Shown: positions 7,725 through 14,823 of the stretch, one piece after another
Numbering within the stretch: the first letter of the stretch is position 1
How the letters are laid out: each line of letters begins with the position of its first letter
Source: Burkholderiaceae bacterium
Lineage (GTDB): Bacteria; Pseudomonadota; Gammaproteobacteria; Burkholderiales; Burkholderiaceae
Reading direction: 5' to 3'
DNA: 15,121 bases
Assembly: GCA_947371415.1 (NCBI GenBank)
Contig: CANBPJ010000036.1
Span: forward strand, 1 to 15,121
Notes under the pieces: model-generated
The model's input: only the letters and a program-made list of their open reading frames with translations
The model's database searches: none
What the model was told of the DNA's origin: nothing
Program-made: the position numbers and the translations under genes

Positions 7725-8372
7725 ATGAATATCAGTGCCACTACCAAACCCAATCAAGCTGAAGTGGTTTATGTTGTAGATGATGACGAAGCCGTTCGCG
7801 ACTCCCTAACCTGGCTATTGGAAAGCAATGGTTATGTAGTTCGCTGTCACGCAAGCGCCGAACGATTTTTGCAATCTTTGCAAAGCACTGATAAATCCAC
7901 CATCTCTTGCGCCATCTTGGATGTCCGCATGTCAGGCATGTCTGGTCTTGAATTACAAGAACGCTTGATTAGCGAAAATCTACCAATGCCGGTTGCCTTT
8001 ATCACCGGTCACGGAGATGTTTCTATGGCGGTTTCCACCATGAAACGTGGTGCGGTTGATTTCATTGAAAAACCATTTAAAGAAAATGATCTCTGCGGTT
8101 TAGTAGATCGCATGCTCGCAAAAGCACGTATAGACTATTCACAAGCTAGCCAACGAAAAATTACCCAAAGCCTCTTAAGCAAATTAACAGGCCGCGAGCG
8201 CCAAGTGCTTGAACGCATTGTGGCCGGTCGTTTGAATAAGCAGATTGCAGATGATCTTGGTATCTCTATCAAAACAGTAGAGGCACACCGGGCGAACATC
8301 ATGGAAAAGCTCAATGTCAATACCGTTGCCGACCTGCTTCGCTTGGCCCTATCAGATCCACAACCGAATTAA
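7725..8372 (+). CDS. FixJ-family response regulator with LuxR-type DNA-binding domain
   Basis: Transcription factor paired with the preceding kinase. From the ATG at 7725 it is 215 aa. The receiver domain (about 15-130) has the acidic pocket DDD (19-21), phospho-acceptor Asp66 in LDVRMSGMSGLEL, the FITGHGDVSMAV block with Thr94, and Lys116 in DFIEKPF. The LuxR helix-turn-helix (about 151-209) reads LTGRERQVLERIVAGRLNKQ and continues with the recognition helix ISIKTVEAHRANIMEKL. The GHGDV, AVDFIEKPF and LNKQIA elements are typical of FixJ rather than NarL. A GTG start at 7713 in the same frame is possible and would add four residues (MKAN), but it has no ribosome binding site, whereas the ATG has a weak GAAAG 5 nt upstream. 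It lies 37 nt after the kinase and 17 nt before folD. Targets are unknown; the aceE upstream region is the natural first candidate. Confidence 0.92.
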   Translation: MNISATTKPNQAEVVYVVDDDEAVRDSLTWLLESNGYVVRCHASAERFLQSLQSTDKSTISCAILDVRMSGMSGLELQERLISENLPMPVAFITGHGDVSMAVSTMKRGAVDFIEKPFKENDLCGLVDRMLAKARIDYSQASQRKITQSLLSKLTGRERQVLERIVAGRLNKQIADDLGISIKTVEAHRANIMEKLNVNTVADLLRLALSDPQPN

Positions 8373-8389
8373 ACGCTTATAAAACTCTT

Positions 8390-9244
8390 ATGCCTGCACA
8401 GTTACTCGATGGTGTTGCCCTATCTAAAAAAATTCGCGCTGAAATCGCTGCGCGTGGAGCAATCGTTACAGCCAAAGGCGTCAGGCCAGGATTGGCAGTG
8501 ATTGTTGTAGGTGAAAATCCTGCCAGCCAAGTTTATGTCAGGAATAAAGTGAAAGCCTGCGAGGATGTTGGCTTTCATTCTGTGCTGGAACGCTACTCCG
8601 TAGAGCTTGGAGAAGAAGAGTTGCTGGCCCGCATTGCAACGCTCAATGCCGATCCAGCAATACATGGCATCTTGGTTCAACTACCGCTTCCTGAGCATAT
8701 TGCAGCTGAGCGCGTTCTCGAAGCCATTGCTCCTGATAAGGATGTAGATGGCTTTCATGTGGCCAATGCCGGCGCTTTGATGGTGGGTCAACCAGAATTC
8801 AAGCCTTGTACACCCTATGGATGCATGAAGATTTTAGAAAGTATTGATTACCCTATTCGTGGCGCACGTGCCGTGATCGTAGGTGCATCCAATATTGTTG
8901 GTAAACCTATGGCAATGTTATTACTTCAAGCTGGCGCAACAGTCACGATCTGCAATAGCAAGACCCGTGACCTGGCGCACCATACTAAAGATGCAGATAT
9001 TTTAGTGGTAGCTACCGGCAAGCCAAAAATGATTACTGGTGACATGGTTAAAACTGGTGCTGTCGTGATTGATGTTGGCATTAATCGCCTGCCGGATGGA
9101 AAGCTTTGCGGCGATGTTGACTTTGATACCGCCAAATATATTGCTGGCTGGATTACGCCCGTTCCTGGTGGCGTAGGTCCAATGACCATCACCATGCTCT
9201 TGATGAACACGCTTGAGGCTGCAGAAAAAGCAGCAAAACACTAG
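8390..9244 (+). CDS. folD: Bifunctional methylenetetrahydrofolate dehydrogenase / methenyltetrahydrofolate cyclohydrolase
   Basis: Cytoplasmic enzyme interconverting 5,10-methylene-, 5,10-methenyl- and 10-formyl-tetrahydrofolate, with NADP+ as the usual cofactor, supplying one-carbon units for purine and formyl-methionine synthesis. At 284 aa it is full length (E. coli 288). The family motifs are all visible: YVRNK (Tyr49, catalytic Lys53), ILVQLPLP (Gln97), DKDVDGFH (Asp120), the nucleotide-binding GASNIVGKP at 165-173, and the C-terminal PVPGGVGPMT at 258-267. It starts 17 nt after the response-regulator stop and ends 19 nt before prlC, so it probably shares their transcript, which is odd for a housekeeping gene. 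No Shine-Dalgarno element is seen before its ATG (AAACTCTT precedes it), so an additional control or leaderless/coupled translation is possible. Confidence 0.97.
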   Translation: MPAQLLDGVALSKKIRAEIAARGAIVTAKGVRPGLAVIVVGENPASQVYVRNKVKACEDVGFHSVLERYSVELGEEELLARIATLNADPAIHGILVQLPLPEHIAAERVLEAIAPDKDVDGFHVANAGALMVGQPEFKPCTPYGCMKILESIDYPIRGARAVIVGASNIVGKPMAMLLLQAGATVTICNSKTRDLAHHTKDADILVVATGKPKMITGDMVKTGAVVIDVGINRLPDGKLCGDVDFDTAKYIAGWITPVPGGVGPMTITMLLMNTLEAAEKAAKH

Positions 9245-9263
9245 ATCCATTAAGCTAGAGGGT

Positions 9264-11393
9264 ATGACTAAATCCTTACCCCCAAAGCCTTCTGCTGAAC
9301 TTCAAAAGAATCCATTAATTTCATTTGGTAGAGGTCTTACCGACTACCCTGAAATTAAGCCAAGCGATATTGCACCTGCAATTGAATTTCTACTGGAGCA
9401 AGCTCAATATGCGGTAGACCAGGCAGTTAGCTCGAACACACCAGCGAAGTGGAATGATTTGGTCGAGCCCCTTGAGGACGCTACTGAATCATTGAGTAGA
9501 TCTTGGGGTGTGATCTCCCATCTTAATAGCGTGGCAGATACGCCAGAACTTCGGACTGCATACGGCGATATGATGCCTAAAGTCACCGCCTTCTTCTCAA
9601 GCTTGGGACAGAATCTCGCGCTTTATCAAAAGTTCAAAGAGTTGAGTCAAAGTAATGACTTTGCAACATTAAATCTTGCCCAGAAAAAAGTGATCGAGAA
9701 CTCCTTGAGGGATTTTCGTCTGGGTGGAGCAGAACTTTCGGATTCACAAAAACCCCGATTTTCAGCAATTCAGGATGAGCAGGCTTTATTAGGTAAAGCT
9801 TTTTCTGATCATGTGTTAGATGCAACAGATGAATTCGTGCATGTGGTTCAAGATATTTCTGATTTAACTGGGCTTCCAGAAGATGCAATCGCTGCCGCCG
9901 CTGATCTGGCGACGCAAAAGAATCTCCAGGGCTGGGCATTTACATTGCACTTCCCCTCCTATTACCCAGCCATGCAATATTCAGAGAATCGAGAGTTACG
10001 ACGCCTGATGTATCAGGCCTATGTCACGCGCTCATCAGAGCTGGCTCCGAAATATGCAAAGGGTAAGCTCGATTGGGATAACACGCAGAACATGCTCGAT
10101 CAATTACGCTTACGCGATGAAGAGGCCAAAATGCTAGGCTTTGAGAATTTCGCAGCATTGAGTTTGGCGCCAAAAATGGCAAACGGCGTTGATGAGGTAG
10201 ATCTTTTTCTGACAAACTTCGCAGTTAAGGCAAAACCATTTGCCCAGAAAGATTGGCGAGAACTGTGTGAATTTGCTAAAGCAGAGCTTGCACTGGATGA
10301 TGGGCTAGAGCCTTGGGATGTTCCGTTTGCTGCTGAACGCTTAAAGCAAGCGCGTTACTCATTTTCTGAGAATGAACTAAAGCAGTTCTTCCCCTTGCCT
10401 AAAGTACTGAATGGGTTATTCGGAGTGATTCAGACGCTATTTGGCGTCAAAATTGAATCCGCTAACTTACCCACTTGGCATGCCGATGTGCAATCTTTTT
10501 CAGTAAAAAATACTAAAGGCGTCATCGTTGCCTACTTTTATTTGGATCCCTATGCGCGTCCCGGTAAGCGAGGTGGCGCCTGGATGGATGACGCTCGCGG
10601 TCGTAGAGAACTGCCGAATGGGGAAATCCAAATACCTGTGGCCTACTTAGTATGCAACTTTGCACCGCCTGTAAAGGTGGATGGCGTATTACGCCAACCA
10701 ACAATTACCCATGATGATGTGATCACCCTCTTTCATGAAAGTGGTCATGGCCTACATCACCTCCTTACCCAAGTCGGCGCCTTAGGTGTTTCTGGTATCA
10801 ATGGTGTTGAATGGGATGCAGTTGAATTACCAAGTCAATTTATGGAGAACTTCTGCTGGGAATGGGAAGTATTAGTAAGCATGACTGCGCATGTGGAAAC
10901 TGGAAAACCATTGCCCCGGGAGTTATTTGAAAAGATTCTCGCAGCAAAGAACTTCCAAAATGGCTTAATGACTTTGAGACAAATTGTGATGTCATTAACC
11001 GACTGGAGACTGCACTCTCAATTTGATACCAAGGATGCGAGCAGTCAACCCATTCTTGATTTGACTCGAAAGATAGCAGATGAGTTTAATGTGATCCCCC
11101 AGCCCGAAATCTCTCGCTGGATTAATACCTTTAGTCACATCTTTGCAGGTGGATATGCGGCCGGTTACTACAGCTATAAGTGGGCCGAAGTTCTATCTGC
11201 AGATGTTTATGCAGCATTTGAAGAGGCGGCCAAACTCACTGGAAGCGTTCTGGATGCTGCAACTGGCAAGCGGTACCGCGCTGAAATTCTAGAAGTTGGC
11301 GGCAGTCGCCCCGCTGCTGAGTCCTTCAAGGCTTTTAGAGGTCGGGAGCCTAGCATTGATGCTCTACTACGTCATGGTGGATTGACTCTCTAG
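9264..11393 (+). CDS. prlC: Oligopeptidase A, M3-family zinc metallopeptidase
   Basis: Cytoplasmic zinc oligopeptidase that degrades short peptides released by ATP-dependent proteases and, in E. coli, cleaved signal peptides. From the ATG at 9264 it is 709 aa (E. coli PrlC 680). The zinc site is HESGH at 491-495 (His491, Glu492 catalytic, His495), and the third ligand is Glu521 in VEWDAVELPSQ, about 30 residues on as in thimet oligopeptidase and neurolysin. The C-terminal block HIFAGGYAAGYYSYKWAEVL is also characteristic of M3 enzymes. The open frame extends upstream to a TTG at 9213 inside folD; I prefer the ATG because it has an AGAGGG ribosome binding element just before it and lies 19 nt after folD, though the spacing is short. 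Its stop codon overlaps that of the convergent xth gene, leaving no intergenic terminator. Confidence 0.95.
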   Translation: MTKSLPPKPSAELQKNPLISFGRGLTDYPEIKPSDIAPAIEFLLEQAQYAVDQAVSSNTPAKWNDLVEPLEDATESLSRSWGVISHLNSVADTPELRTAYGDMMPKVTAFFSSLGQNLALYQKFKELSQSNDFATLNLAQKKVIENSLRDFRLGGAELSDSQKPRFSAIQDEQALLGKAFSDHVLDATDEFVHVVQDISDLTGLPEDAIAAAADLATQKNLQGWAFTLHFPSYYPAMQYSENRELRRLMYQAYVTRSSELAPKYAKGKLDWDNTQNMLDQLRLRDEEAKMLGFENFAALSLAPKMANGVDEVDLFLTNFAVKAKPFAQKDWRELCEFAKAELALDDGLEPWDVPFAAERLKQARYSFSENELKQFFPLPKVLNGLFGVIQTLFGVKIESANLPTWHADVQSFSVKNTKGVIVAYFYLDPYARPGKRGGAWMDDARGRRELPNGEIQIPVAYLVCNFAPPVKVDGVLRQPTITHDDVITLFHESGHGLHHLLTQVGALGVSGINGVEWDAVELPSQFMENFCWEWEVLVSMTAHVETGKPLPRELFEKILAAKNFQNGLMTLRQIVMSLTDWRLHSQFDTKDASSQPILDLTRKIADEFNVIPQPEISRWINTFSHIFAGGYAAGYYSYKWAEVLSADVYAAFEEAAKLTGSVLDAATGKRYRAEILEVGGSRPAAESFKAFRGREPSIDALLRHGGLTL
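11390..11393. other. Shared CTAG: overlapping stop codons of convergent prlC and xthA
   Basis: The self-complementary tetranucleotide CTAG provides TAG for prlC on the plus strand (11391-11393) and TAG for xthA on the minus strand (11390-11392). There is therefore no non-coding space between the two convergent operons. I see no GC-rich hairpin with a T-run at the junction, so transcripts from each side must run into the opposing gene or stop by a factor-dependent route. Confidence 0.85.
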
Positions 11394-12235
11394 ACCTTGA
11401 TTTCTGCGATAACCGGAGCGTGATCTGAGGGCTGCTCCCAAGTGCGCGGCTCTTTATCGATAATACTTGCCGTGCACTTATCCCTTAAGGCATCGCTTAG
11501 TAGTATGTGATCAATCCGCATTCCGGCATTACGCCTAAAGCCCATCATGCGGTAATCCCACCAGCTAAATGATTTTGGCGCTTGCTCAAATATTCTGAAA
11601 GAATCCGTGAGCCCCAAATTAATGAGCCCTTGAAAGGCATTACGTTCTTCTGGAGAAACAAGGTTTTGTCCAATCCATTTGGATGGGTCATGTACATCGA
11701 CATCAGTAGGTGCAATATTGAAGTCGCCCAATAATGCGAGACGACTATTCTGGCTCAGCTCATCCCTTAACCAAGCCTCAAGCGCCTTAAGCCACCCTAA
11801 CTTGTACACAAACTTGTCACTATCGGGTGATTGACCATTGGGAAAATATGCTGAGATGAGTCTCATGGGCTGCATTCCTGCAAAAGGAATGGTTGCAGCT
11901 AGAATGCGCTGCTGCTCATCTGCATTCCCTGGAATATTTCTGGTGGCCTTTAAAAAGGTAGTGCTAGCATCCGATGCAATGGGTGCCAAGGCCGCTTTAC
12001 GCACAATAATCGCAACGCCGTTATAAGTCTTTTGTCCAGCAGCTAGACTGAGGTAACCAGCTTCTTCTAACTCACGGTGCGGGTATTTATCGTCAGTTAA
12101 CTTTAGCTCCTGAAGACATAATGCATCGATCGGCTTCTTTGCCTTTTCTTGATCTTGCAACCACTTCAGAACTTGGGGTAAACGCACCTTCAGTGAATTT
12201 ACATTCCAAGCGGCTATGCGCACCGAGTCAGTCAT
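11390..12235 (-). CDS. xthA: Exodeoxyribonuclease III, AP endonuclease family
   Basis: DNA-repair nuclease of the ExoIII/APE1 family: it cleaves abasic sites and removes 3' blocking groups and nucleotides, Mg2+-dependent. The 281-aa protein (E. coli 268) has the whole active site: Asn11/Asn13 in WNVNSLKVR, Glu43 in LQELKL, Tyr130 in ISAYFPNGQ, Asp171 and Asn173 in LLGDFNIAPTD, Asp242 in GMRIDHILLSD, and Asp271-His272 in PSDHAPV. Its ATG lies inside the end of ntrC, with an 8-nt overlap, and GGAG sits 10 nt upstream within the ntrC coding sequence, so translation is probably coupled to ntrC. That places a repair nuclease as the last gene of the glnA-ntrBC operon. Its stop codon overlaps that of prlC. 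The symbol could equally be exoA. Confidence 0.96.
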   Translation of the reverse strand: MTDSVRIAAWNVNSLKVRLPQVLKWLQDQEKAKKPIDALCLQELKLTDDKYPHRELEEAGYLSLAAGQKTYNGVAIIVRKAALAPIASDASTTFLKATRNIPGNADEQQRILAATIPFAGMQPMRLISAYFPNGQSPDSDKFVYKLGWLKALEAWLRDELSQNSRLALLGDFNIAPTDVDVHDPSKWIGQNLVSPEERNAFQGLINLGLTDSFRIFEQAPKSFSWWDYRMMGFRRNAGMRIDHILLSDALRDKCTASIIDKEPRTWEQPSDHAPVIAEIKV

Positions 12236-13679
12236 CTATTCCCAACTCCTGCAGCTTACGAGTAATCGTGTTGCGACCGATTCCAAGGCGTTGTGCTGCT
12301 TCTACGCGCCGACCACGAGTAACCTCGAGTGCAGCCTGTAAAACCGCCTTTTCAAATTTAGAGCACAGGACGTCATAGACGCCCGTATCTCCATCTTGAA
12401 GCATTTTGACTGCTAAGCGCCCTAATCCACCCTCCCAATCGACAGCCCCACCACGGGCAACTATTGGATTAGCAGGATTAGACTCTCCTGGCAATACAAC
12501 AGGCTGCTCGCCAGCTTCAGCCAAGATATCTGCCGGTAAATCGGCACTACCAATCAGATTGGATGGCGTCATTACAGTCAACCAATGGCAGAGATTTTCC
12601 AATTGCCGAACATTGCCTGGGAAAGGCATTGCGCTAATCTCTTTTAGAACCTCATCCGAGAGTTTTTTTGCCTCCACACCTAAAGACTTTGCACAGGACA
12701 ACATGAAGTGACGAGCCAATACTGGGATGTCTTCTGCACGTTCGCGCAAGGCAGGCATACGCAAGCGAATAACATTTAAGCGATGCAATAAATCTTCACG
12801 GAAAACGCCGGCAGCAACACGTGCCTCGAGATTTTGATGCGTAGACGCAATAATGCGGACATTTGCCTTAATGGGATCTTGGCCACCAACTCGGTAAAAA
12901 TGACCGTCTGTTAGTGCGCGCAATAAGCGGGTTTGCAAATCAAATGGGATTTCACCAATTTCATCTAAAAATAAGGTGCCACCATCTGCCTGCTCAAAAC
13001 GACCACGACGCAAAGTTAACGCCCCTTGAAATGCACCGCGCTCATGGCCAAATAATTCTGATTCCAACAAATCTTTGGGAACTGCAGCCGTACTAAAGGC
13101 AACGAATGGCCCTTTGGCGCGCGGACTGTGTTTATGTAAAGCTTGAGCTACCAACTCTTTGCCAGTTCCAGATTCACCGGTAATTAATACTGTTGAATGA
13201 GACTGCGCAAGACGGCCGATTGCCCTAAAGACTTCCTGCATAGCAGGAGCTTGGCCAATGATTTCAGTAGAGTCTTGTCTCCAGCCATTAATCTCTTTAT
13301 TACCCGATTGATTGCGCTCACTTTGTTCCATCGCGCGACGGATCAGCTCTACTGCTTTATCAATATCAAATGGCTTGGTGAGATATTCAAATGCACCGCC
13401 CTGAAAAGACGATACGGCAGAATCTAAATCTGAGTAAGCGGTCATGATGATGACGGGGAGCATTGGATGCGTTTCTTTTACATTCTGCAAAAGATCCAAA
13501 CCATTGCCACGGGGCATGCGAATATCCGAAATCAATACCTGAGGGGCATCTTTTTCTAATGCATTGAGCACGTCATTGGGATTGGAAAAACTTTTATGCG
13601 GGATGTTCTCACGAGTGAGTGCTTTTTCTAGCACCCAGCGAATTGATTGATCATCGTCCACGATCCAAACGGGTTTCAT
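12228..13679 (-). CDS. ntrC: Nitrogen regulation response regulator NtrC with altered GAFTGA loop (GAFQGA)
   Basis: Output of the NtrB/NtrC system, an AAA+ enhancer-binding protein of 483 aa (E. coli 469). Receiver domain 1-120: Asp9/Asp10, phospho-acceptor Asp52 in ISDIRMPRGNG, Thr80, Lys102. AAA+ domain about 138-370: Walker A GESGTGKE (168-175), Walker B GTLFLDE (234-240), FREDLLHRLNVIR (293-305) with the likely arginine fingers. Fis-type HTH at about 443-480, with GRRVEAAQRLGIGRNTITRKL. The loop that touches sigma54, normally GAFTGA, reads GAFQGA at 215-220, codon CAA for Gln218. Every codon around it keeps frame and family identity, and Thr-to-CAA needs at least two base changes, so a single read error does not explain it. 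It overlaps ntrB by 4 nt (ATGA) with AGGAGA 7 nt before its ATG, and overlaps xthA by 8 nt. Confidence 0.95.
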   Translation of the reverse strand: MKPVWIVDDDQSIRWVLEKALTRENIPHKSFSNPNDVLNALEKDAPQVLISDIRMPRGNGLDLLQNVKETHPMLPVIIMTAYSDLDSAVSSFQGGAFEYLTKPFDIDKAVELIRRAMEQSERNQSGNKEINGWRQDSTEIIGQAPAMQEVFRAIGRLAQSHSTVLITGESGTGKELVAQALHKHSPRAKGPFVAFSTAAVPKDLLESELFGHERGAFQGALTLRRGRFEQADGGTLFLDEIGEIPFDLQTRLLRALTDGHFYRVGGQDPIKANVRIIASTHQNLEARVAAGVFREDLLHRLNVIRLRMPALRERAEDIPVLARHFMLSCAKSLGVEAKKLSDEVLKEISAMPFPGNVRQLENLCHWLTVMTPSNLIGSADLPADILAEAGEQPVVLPGESNPANPIVARGGAVDWEGGLGRLAVKMLQDGDTGVYDVLCSKFEKAVLQAALEVTRGRRVEAAQRLGIGRNTITRKLQELGIDD

Positions 13680-14812
13680 AATGCTTTCTCCTGCCTACGG
13701 TAAGGAATTTGAATTTGGAAGTCAGTCCGTCCAGGACGGCTGTCACAAGCGATAAAGCCCTGATGTTGCTGAACAAAAGTTTGAGCCAAGGTAAGGCCTA
13801 GGCCACTGCCACCGTCCCGACCAGAGACCAATGGAAAGAAAATACGCTCACGAATATCTTCCGGGATTCCGGGTCCGTTATCAATGACATGCAGATCCAT
13901 CGCCATCTTATATCTTTGCTTGGAAATGGTGACCGACCGAGCCACTCGGGTCCTTAACTCAATTTGAGCGATACCCTGGGCGATTTCCTCGGAAAGAGCT
14001 TGGGCTGCATTGTGGGCAATATTCAAAACCGCTTGGATTAACTGCTCGCGATCACCCAGTAGGTCCGGAAGACTAGTGTCATAGTTGCGAATAATCCGCA
14101 GGCCTTTAGGAAACTCCGCCAACACGAGGCTACGAACCCGCTCCAAAGCCTCGTGAACGTTAAATAATTCCATCGAATGTGCTTTGCGATGCGGTGCCAG
14201 CAGTCGATCCACCAGGTTCTGCAGGCGATCTGATTCTTTAATAATGACTTGGGTATATTCCCGCAAGCCTTTTTCTGGGAGCTCAAACTCCAGCAATTGA
14301 GCGGCACCACGAATGCCGCCCAAAGGATTTTTAATTTCATGCGCCAAGTTACGCATCAACTGTTTATTTGCTTCAACTTGCTGTGTCACGCGCTCATCGC
14401 GCTCACTTCGCAACTGCTGATCAATAGGAAACCACTCCATCATAATGAGTGAGGGATCCTCCAGGCTTGCCACAACTACGTGCGCAGGAATAGATTCTTG
14501 ATGAATGCTTCCGGGCAAGGAATGCAACACCATCTCTTGGCGTTGAGCAGATGCATGTCCCGCCTTAATCTCTTCAATCATGCGCTTAATCAACTCATTA
14601 TCACCAAATAAGTTGTGCAAAGACTGACCCTCAAGAGATTTACGGGAAAGGTCCAATGCTGACTCTGCAGCTGGGTTCACATAAACCAATTGCTGGTTCT
14701 CAGCCTCGAACACCACGATGGCGTTTGGCATTTGGTCAAGCAATGTCGGAAAAAAAGGAGCAGCCGAAGCTGCCCCTTTGAACGAATTGCGCAATAGACC
14801 TGCGCTCAACAT
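13676..14812 (-). CDS. ntrB: Nitrogen regulation sensor histidine kinase NtrB
   Basis: Soluble histidine kinase/phosphatase that phosphorylates NtrC when nitrogen is limiting, normally controlled by PII (GlnB), which is not in the window. 378 aa (E. coli 349). No membrane segment. An N-terminal PAS (about 22-125, with AIVVFEAENQQLVYVNPAAE) is followed by the H-box MRNLAHEIKNPLGGIRGAAQ, giving His158, then the typical NtrB stretch ESDRLQNLVDRLL. The ATPase domain has the N-box NIAHNAAQAL (264-273), G1 DNGPGI (311-316) and G2 GGSGLGL (334-340). The start has AAGGAG just upstream, with short spacing. It lies 11 nt after glnA, too little for the separate glnLG promoter known in E. coli, so it probably depends on the glnA transcript. 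All catalytic boxes are intact, which matters given the unusual NtrC loop. Confidence 0.96.
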   Translation of the reverse strand: MLSAGLLRNSFKGAASAAPFFPTLLDQMPNAIVVFEAENQQLVYVNPAAESALDLSRKSLEGQSLHNLFGDNELIKRMIEEIKAGHASAQRQEMVLHSLPGSIHQESIPAHVVVASLEDPSLIMMEWFPIDQQLRSERDERVTQQVEANKQLMRNLAHEIKNPLGGIRGAAQLLEFELPEKGLREYTQVIIKESDRLQNLVDRLLAPHRKAHSMELFNVHEALERVRSLVLAEFPKGLRIIRNYDTSLPDLLGDREQLIQAVLNIAHNAAQALSEEIAQGIAQIELRTRVARSVTISKQRYKMAMDLHVIDNGPGIPEDIRERIFFPLVSGRDGGSGLGLTLAQTFVQQHQGFIACDSRPGRTDFQIQIPYRRQEKAL

Positions 14813-14823
14813 TTCTCCTTCGC

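Noticed and set aside
9213..9263. Upstream extension of prlC to a TTG start inside folD
   Set aside because: The added residues are the folD end read in another frame and have no ribosome binding site; the ATG at 9264 has AGAGGG upstream and gives a length nearer to known PrlC.
13020..13037. A frameshift or single base-call error as the cause of GAFQGA in NtrC
   Set aside because: The frame is continuous and family-like on both sides, and Thr-to-Gln (CAA) needs at least two substitutions, so a simple error is unlikely.
14249..14452. Plus-strand small open frame opposite ntrB
   Set aside because: It lies wholly antisense to the conserved H-box region of ntrB, with no ribosome binding site or recognisable domain.
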